Origin: DAISJI01 sp964559835
GTDB taxonomy: Bacteria > Acidobacteriota > Terriglobia > Terriglobales > Acidobacteriaceae
DNA length: 18,054 nt
NCBI GenBank assembly: GCA_964559835.1
Contig: CAZLJE010000058.1
Span: 1-18,054, forward strand
Reading direction: 5' to 3'
Part shown: positions 14,401-18,054 of the stretch, one piece after another
Layout of the letters: each line of letters opens with the position of its first letter
Numbering within the stretch: position 1 is the first letter of the stretch
Notes under the pieces: generated by a model
What the model saw: the letters and a program-made list of their open reading frames with translations, nothing else
Told to the model about the DNA's origin: nothing
The model's database searches: none
Translations under genes and position numbers: made by a program

Positions 14401-14895
14401 GGCAACAATCACGATATTGGGATCTTTGGGATCGACAATGATCTTGGGGATCCTGGTCGTACCTTCGAGGCCGATGTGCTTCCAGGTTTTGCCGGCATCG
14501 GTGGACTTGTACATACCGTTACCGTTAGTGCCGGTAACGGGGCTCGACACCGCGTCGCCGCTGCCCGCATAAATAATGTTCGGGTCCGAGGGAGCGACCT
14601 GGATGGCGCCGATACTATCCACTTCCGTCACCTGGTCGAAGATCGGGTACCAGGTCATACCGCCGCTGGTCGTCTTCCATATCCCGCCTTGCGGCAGGCC
14701 CACATAGAACGTGCCGGGCTCACCGATGACGCCGCTGACAGCCGCGATGCGCCCGCCGTGAAACGGACCGACATTGCGCCATTGCAAGCCGGAAAACAAA
14801 TCGGGGCTGACCTGTGCCGCCGCGCCAAGCGCGAAGCAGAGCACGACCGCCAGACAAATCCAAATGCGAACAGAAGTCCGGGTGATTCGAATCAT
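11461..14895 (-). CDS. Large secreted Asp-box (BNR/sortilin-VPS10-like) beta-propeller protein
   Basis: 1144 residues. Signal peptide MIRITRTSVRIWICLAVVLCFALGAAA, then a repeat-rich body. At least nine Asp-box motifs are visible, among them STDAGKTW (131-138), RTDNGGQTW (179-187), SLDEGKTW (244-251), STDGGQTF (339-346), TMDGGAHW (608-615), RTHDGGKTW (670-678) and SFDDGDHW (719-726), indicating one or two beta-propellers of the kind found in sialidases, xyloglucanases and sortilins. A Pro/Ala/Gly linker (about 551-582) divides the propeller region. The C-terminal third has a beta-sandwich-like stretch (GVYTLKLIVDGKTYAQTVTV) and a helical end. No sialidase catalytic set is identifiable, so enzymatic activity is not claimed. 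The ATG at 14893-14895 follows AGGGA by 6 nt; the TTG further upstream lies before that site. Confidence 0.85.
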   Translation of the reverse strand: MIRITRTSVRIWICLAVVLCFALGAAAQVSPDLFSGLQWRNVGPFHGGRIAAVSGVIGEPGTFYVGLPQGGIWKTTSGGMTWYPIFDQVTEVDSIGAIQVAPSDPNIIYAGSGDAVSSPVTGTNGNGMYKSTDAGKTWKHIGLEGTTRIPKIIVDPKDPNIVIVAAIGGVTGTQRGIFRTDNGGQTWSNVLHVDDETGGRDLSSAFDEPNVIFATTEAERRGFPAGGDAAPGAQGPSHTKLYKSLDEGKTWTEITSNPLTTGRIGVAVAMHTRGQRIYLVGAPRQNASGLFRSDDQGATWKHMAGDDTRIGGRDYICGVWVDTQNPDVVYTLSTAAYKSTDGGQTFFAFKGAPGGEDMHDIWIDPADSKRMLFGTDQGAAITFDGGLAWSSYYALPIAQVYHISTDNRYPYWIMASQQDTGAVMTRARGDVGQVSEVDWMPLPSSEFGTLTADPTDPNIIYGLGYGAAGGGTSLVKINLATGQWENSAPNFGVNAAKYRSSRDSWRRIDPFDPHAIYTDMQCLMVSRDMAHSWKAFSPDLTIEKGKPQVPCGTPAPAPAAAASPAPPAPAAGGGRGTPPPPFINDFAISTVRKGVFWTVSNSGQIYNTMDGGAHWNNVSNVGQDAAVIFNTIEAGHTDVNTAYLSGRQGGPGQAGSLGNIPLSNIPLIWRTHDGGKTWSKIVNGLPTGQATGSWVNVVREDPKQKGLLFAGTETTVYVSFDDGDHWQSLRQNLPSTSIRDMVFHTDDRMSDLVIGTYGRGFYVLDDTTPLREIAEKSQAIADAPVYFFKPGDAIRARVSDNWDQPLNPELPHASNPPYGAILYYHLAQPASGEIKLQVFDADGKLVRTMSSIPPALPERWPYPEYWVAKGSDLALPTKAGTNRTNWDLRYDDPPALNLDLENQMNVAPGGYVTPGPHGPQVIPGVYTLKLIVDGKTYAQTVTVHNDPRVGESAKVMADLRAKNKLLSLAFQGARDSDAGNSDVLAVRQQVESLKAHQLPVDVADATKNMDAKLAAFGGVAARRDGSSGGFGGRGRGGAPVPGALVPFNTLNGDFNAIVSTSQVGLDEAPTRAQIDTWEAHCKEYNATVAAWKKMQSEDLVAFNTLLGKNHLDPLQVSSSTLVDPPCTFASSAAPGKGAKAAVKK

Positions 14896-15324
14896 GTATT
14901 CCCTCAGGAGCAACAAAGCGCCGACAACTATATCGCGAGCCCGCCGTCGGCAGTTGCAGCTTTACATTTCGTAACGTACGACGGCGATTTGAGGAGAGCC
15001 GAGCATAGCGAATACGGAAGGAGTGCGGCGAAAACGATGTGAGTCCCTACGCGAAAATGTTCGCGCCCGGGGCAAATGAACAGCGCACACTTACGATAAG
15101 CCGATTTCACGCTCGTTATCGACTCCTTCGACATCCCTGCAGTAACTTCCGGTTTGCCGACCACAACGGAGCAGGACAAGTGTACCGTCGAATGGAACCG
15201 TTTGAGTCTTCCCCCGAAGTTGGGTATGGCAGACGTTTCGCCTCGTGATCGCTAACGGAAATCACGGACTGCATCCAAGAGTTATGCCAGCGGAGGCAGT
15301 ACCTGTGCAACGGGGCGCCGGTTG
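14896..15324. other. 429-nt intergenic region holding conserved element B
   Basis: Between the Asp-box gene and the PhyH-family gene (both minus). It holds the 33-nt element copy B (15075-15107). A TATAGT hexamer lies at about 14930 on the minus strand but has no matching -35. A 69-codon frame (15039-15248, plus) has no ribosome site and reads through the element, so I do not call it a gene. No terminator with a T-run was found after the PhyH-family stop. Confidence 0.5.
15075..15107 (-). repeat. 33-nt conserved element, copy B
   Basis: Second copy, 180 nt upstream of the Asp-box gene start. It differs from copy A at five of 33 positions, without indels. CGATAA (15094-15099) and TTATCG (15116-15121) form a 6-bp stem, so an inverted repeat is again present but placed differently from copy A. 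Confidence 0.85.
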
Positions 15325-16194
15325 TCACTGTGATCTTTGAAGCAATGGAAAAAACTGGCCCTCGATTTTTTCTCCCGCCGGAATGATAGGTATGCCTTGA
15401 AGCAGAGATTCGTTTGTAGCGGAGCACACGCCATCCCGCATCACATTGACTACTGTTGCCCGGCGGGCCCGATCGGAGTGATTGGCAAATGATCCGTGTA
15501 CCAAACGAGGATGATGGAATGAGGCTTCGCCTTTTTTGAGCTCTACCGCAACCGCTGCATCGAACTGCTCGCGTTGTTCGGCATTCAAGACTCCGTGAAT
15601 CGCCTCCATATCCCCAGCCAACCCCGTGATTGGCAACTCGGGCCAGCGATGGCTTCCCGGGATGTACTGCAGACATCCATTCTCGCGCGTGGAGTCGTCC
15701 AGGCCGATCCAGCAAGTAAGGTGTGCAAGTGGTTGCGTGCGCGTCCAGTAGGAATAATCTTGATGCCAGGCAACAACGCCGCCGTGATGCGCAGGCTTAC
15801 AAAAAAGCTGGTCATGCCAAAAGCGCACGGGCCCGCCGAGCAACTGTGCTGCTGGAATCGTGAATGCCGGGTTCCACAGCAGGTCATGGAAGTCCGGCGT
15901 GATACGCCATGCGCCTAGTGCATGAAAGAGAATGTGATCTGGAATTGTTGATTCGTTCGAATGATATTCATAAAAGAGTGCGTGTCCCGGGTGCTTAGGA
16001 TCAGCCAGATCGGCTAATTCTTTGCGCAGTGTTTCGACCTGCTCGTCCAGGAGGACTCGAAGCCCGCTGACGTATCCCCACTCATGGAAGAAGTTGACCT
16101 GGTCCGCGCTGAGACGAAAGGAATCAGGATCCCTATGCAGCTGCGGGCCGAGCAGCGCGCCGATAGGATGATGATACGTTGAAAGATCTTGCAT
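15325..16194 (-). CDS. PhyH-family Fe(II)/2-oxoglutarate dioxygenase
   Basis: 289 residues resembling the phytanoyl-CoA dioxygenase family, non-haem iron enzymes that hydroxylate small molecules using 2-oxoglutarate and oxygen. Iron ligands visible: His144 and Asp146 in AWHQDYSYW and His233 in HHPRLVHGSF. Arg245 in RRATVVNVM is the likely 2-oxoglutarate anchor. CLQYIPGSHRWPEL (174-187) is a family block, and the N-terminal ADQVNFFHEWGYV is typical. The substrate cannot be told; no biosynthetic genes are adjacent. The start is an ATG without a good ribosome site; the longer open frame to 16380 is Cys/Pro-rich and unlike the family. GC content appears lower than in the arg and gcv operons. Confidence 0.85.
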   Translation of the reverse strand: MQDLSTYHHPIGALLGPQLHRDPDSFRLSADQVNFFHEWGYVSGLRVLLDEQVETLRKELADLADPKHPGHALFYEYHSNESTIPDHILFHALGAWRITPDFHDLLWNPAFTIPAAQLLGGPVRFWHDQLFCKPAHHGGVVAWHQDYSYWTRTQPLAHLTCWIGLDDSTRENGCLQYIPGSHRWPELPITGLAGDMEAIHGVLNAEQREQFDAAVAVELKKGEASFHHPRLVHGSFANHSDRARRATVVNVMRDGVCSATNESLLQGIPIIPAGEKIEGQFFPLLQRSQ

Positions 16195-16603
16195 TAAGGT
16201 TGAGTCTACCACTGAGTGAAGGGGAGGTACGCGACAGTTGCATACGCAACACGCGTTCCGGCTGCTTGGACCAGGTATCGCCGGAAACTCGAAGCACCTC
16301 ACGCTCAACTCCCCAGCATGACCAGTCAAGAAGCCTTTTTTTCGCCTTTTGATGATTAAGAGATTGGCACCCACCCCCAATTGCAGGTGCGATAGGTTTT
16401 ATGATTTTGTCGGAGGCTAAGAAAAACCGCGCGAGTTGATGCCGCTTTACAGGAAGACACCTTGGTCGAGTGACGGGCTATTCGGAAGTAATTCGCGAGA
16501 GCGCGAGATTTGGCTGGATGGAAGTGAACTCAACGAGTGAGCGAATAAAAAGCGCACACTCACGAGATGCCGATTTATCACTCCTTGAGATAACATCAGC
16601 ACC
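16195..16603. other. 409-nt divergent intergenic region holding conserved element C
   Basis: Between the PhyH-family gene (minus) and the secreted unknown gene (plus). The only structure I can point to is the 33-nt element at 16544-16576. TTGACT occurs on the minus strand around 16320 without a matching -10. ATAACATC at 16590-16597 also appears after copy A (10965-10972). Confidence 0.5.
16544..16576 (-). repeat. 33-nt conserved element, copy C
   Basis: Third copy, again ungapped. Relative to the plus strand it ends 27 nt before the ATG of the secreted unknown gene; relative to the minus strand it lies about 350 nt upstream of the PhyH-family gene. All three copies have the same orientation in the window. 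Only a 4-bp stem (CTCA 16559-16562 with TGAG 16586-16589) can be drawn here. Confidence 0.85.
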
Positions 16604-17902
16604 ATGCGGCACTGCATCGTCGGCTTGTTCTGTGCTTGCATCGCGCTTGTACCGATCTGCCGCTCATATCCAACCACCACTTGGTCGCTTGAAACAATCG
16701 CCAAGGCTCCCGTACTTGCGACCGTCGCTGTTGAACAGTCTACCCTTGGCTCGTTGTCGCCAGAGCCAGGAAAAAGAACAATTATTGGACGTGCCACTTT
16801 ACTTGTCCTCAGAAGTTTTCCGGCATCGGCTCTTCGTGCCGCCGACCACATCCAACTCGATTTCGAACAGCTCCCGCCGGGCGATTCGGGAATGAGCGGG
16901 CCAAGCGTGCCCTACATCCGACAAGGCGCAGTCCTGGTCGTGCCGCTCAGGGCGAACCCCCGGCCAGAAACCGACGCGTGGCGCCTGCTGTACGACGAAG
17001 GAGAGGGAATCACGATTCCTGCAATCGCGACTGAGACTGCGTTTGTGCGCCAACCCACCGACGGTAGAGAATTTATTCTTCAGGAGATTGCATCTGCACT
17101 CAGCAGCGGGGCGCAGTCACAAGTGTTGGCAGAGGCCTGGTATTTCTCCCTCCAGAACACCAATGGATACGCGTCCGAGCTGATGAGGCTACTCGCTCAA
17201 AAGACTGCTCGAGACAAGAACCGGATGGTTCTTATTGCTGCATCTCTCGTAGCTTCTTTGCCGATCCCGCGGCCTACTATTGAAGACTTTGTGGAGGGCA
17301 AGTACTCGAAGAACTTGGAACAATGGAGAGGATCCCTTGATGAAGCCGCGCTACAAAGTGTGAGTAAGACTCCGCATTACAAAGACAGGCTGATTCATCA
17401 TCTTCTGATGCTTCCGGCGCAGTACGCCTGGGGAGCGGGCATCACTCTGCAGGAGTTTGCGAGGGAAGCAGAACTTGTCCGTGAATTGCGAGACCTGTTG
17501 GAGATGCAGCGGACTGGGGCGCTCTTTGTTGCTTATGACATCTTGACGCAAGGGCAGGACGAAATTCGTTCAGGTGCCACGTCGGCTGCTCTCAAGACGA
17601 TCGATGCTCCCGGTCGGGAACACGTGGACATCCAGGCAGCGTGTTGGGTGCTACGAGATTTTGGTACGGATGAACAGTTCCGTGAGCTTGTAAACGTCAT
17701 CAAGAAATTCCAATATGTCGACCGGGCGCGTTACGATGAACTCTGGCGAGACACAATTTGGTCTGACAACCATCGGGAGTGTGCCGTTCTCAAGGTTCTC
17801 TTGGCGGATCATCGGATCTACTACCCCGGCAAACAATATAGCGATGTCGCACGAGACGAACTGGCTCGATTGCGTGCCTCAAAGTCCGGAAGCGCTCAAT
17901 GA
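16604..17902 (+). CDS. Secreted protein of unknown function
   Basis: 432 residues. A short signal peptide (MRHCIVGLFCACIALVPICRS) is predicted, cleaved near residue 21. The first 150 residues look like beta-strands (APVLATVAVEQSTLG, TIIGRATLLVLRSF, YIRQGAVLVVPLRANPRP). From about 155 onward the sequence is helical, with alternating hydrophobic helices that could form HEAT-like repeats (ALFVAYDILTQGQDE, VDIQAACWVLRDFGTDEQFRELVNVI). I recognise no family. No strong ribosome site: only GAG about 14 nt upstream. The conserved 33-nt element lies directly before it. Codon use is less GC-biased than in the operons at the left. Confidence 0.7.
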   Translation: MRHCIVGLFCACIALVPICRSYPTTTWSLETIAKAPVLATVAVEQSTLGSLSPEPGKRTIIGRATLLVLRSFPASALRAADHIQLDFEQLPPGDSGMSGPSVPYIRQGAVLVVPLRANPRPETDAWRLLYDEGEGITIPAIATETAFVRQPTDGREFILQEIASALSSGAQSQVLAEAWYFSLQNTNGYASELMRLLAQKTARDKNRMVLIAASLVASLPIPRPTIEDFVEGKYSKNLEQWRGSLDEAALQSVSKTPHYKDRLIHHLLMLPAQYAWGAGITLQEFAREAELVRELRDLLEMQRTGALFVAYDILTQGQDEIRSGATSAALKTIDAPGREHVDIQAACWVLRDFGTDEQFRELVNVIKKFQYVDRARYDELWRDTIWSDNHRECAVLKVLLADHRIYYPGKQYSDVARDELARLRASKSGSAQ

Positions 17903-18043
17903 CGATTCGTATCGTGGCGAATGCCGCACTGCGCGAATGGGCGCCATAGTCGCAGTTGGTTTTCGCTAGTGTGAACAGGGCTAATGAGATGGTCCGCCGC
18001 GGGTAGCATCAAGGCGCGGCAGCTTACGTCGGAGGATCATCTC

Positions 18044-18054
18044 ATGGAAATCGC
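18044..18054 (+). CDS. Start of a gene cut by the window end
   Basis: An ATG at 18044 follows GGAGG (18031-18035) by 8 nt, a good ribosome site; only the codons for M-E-I and two further bases are in the window, so the product cannot be identified. Confidence 0.45.

Noticed and set aside
16195..16380. 62-residue N-terminal extension of the PhyH-family protein
   Set aside because: The extension is Cys/Pro/Arg-rich with no resemblance to the family, whose N-terminus is matched from the ATG at 16194.

Overview
The window looks like a chromosomal segment of a member of the Acidobacteriota (Terriglobia type). This is an inference from gene content: a short single-domain ArgA, a split glycine decarboxylase, a secreted DUF2911 protein, a large secreted Asp-box protein, GC-rich coding sequence, and frequent GTG and TTG starts. 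No rRNA or other marker gene is present to confirm it.

Layout. 1-172 is an edge rich in repeats (a 21-nt direct repeat, a REP-like palindrome, four tandem 18-19-nt units). 173-2872 (minus strand) is an arginine operon: an ArgR C-terminal-domain-like ORF, argC, argB and argA, with every junction a 4-nt overlap (ATGA, TTGA, GTGA). It is preceded by a TTGACA promoter whose -10 lies inside a perfect ARG-box palindrome, with a second ARG box just downstream. 3085-3999 (plus) carries a secreted DUF2911 protein and an FmdB-type zinc ribbon. 4057-8722 (minus) is a gcvT-gcvH-gcvPA-gcvPB glycine-cleavage operon. 8967-9347 (plus) is a stand-alone receiver domain, convergent with a small Cys-rich protein (9460-9627, minus). 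Then come a CsgG/FlgT-like exported protein, a four-helix membrane protein, an 1144-residue secreted Asp-box protein and a PhyH-family dioxygenase (all minus). A secreted protein of unknown function (plus) follows, and the first codons of another gene end the window.

How the genes work together. argA, argB and argC cover acetylation, phosphorylation and reduction of glutamate toward ornithine, and the ARG boxes predict repression by a full-length ArgR encoded elsewhere. The gcv genes supply the T, H and P proteins of glycine cleavage; the L protein (lipoamide dehydrogenase) is not in the window. The rest is a loose set of envelope, regulatory and unknown genes.

Three things stand out. (1) The ARG boxes sit directly on an apparently leaderless ORF that encodes only a divergent ArgR oligomerisation/arginine-binding domain, a possible modulator of ArgR. 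(2) Intergenic inverted repeats are built from 7(-8)-nt units with quite different sequences (AATTAAG/AATGAAG; ATTTGTG/ATTTGCG; GGGCGTA/GGGCTCA), usually touching a stop codon; two nearly identical ones flank gcvH and one also has G-quadruplex potential. (3) An ungapped 33-nt element with 26 invariant positions occurs three times in one orientation (10908, 15075, 16544), each time upstream of a minus-strand gene and explained by no recognised feature.
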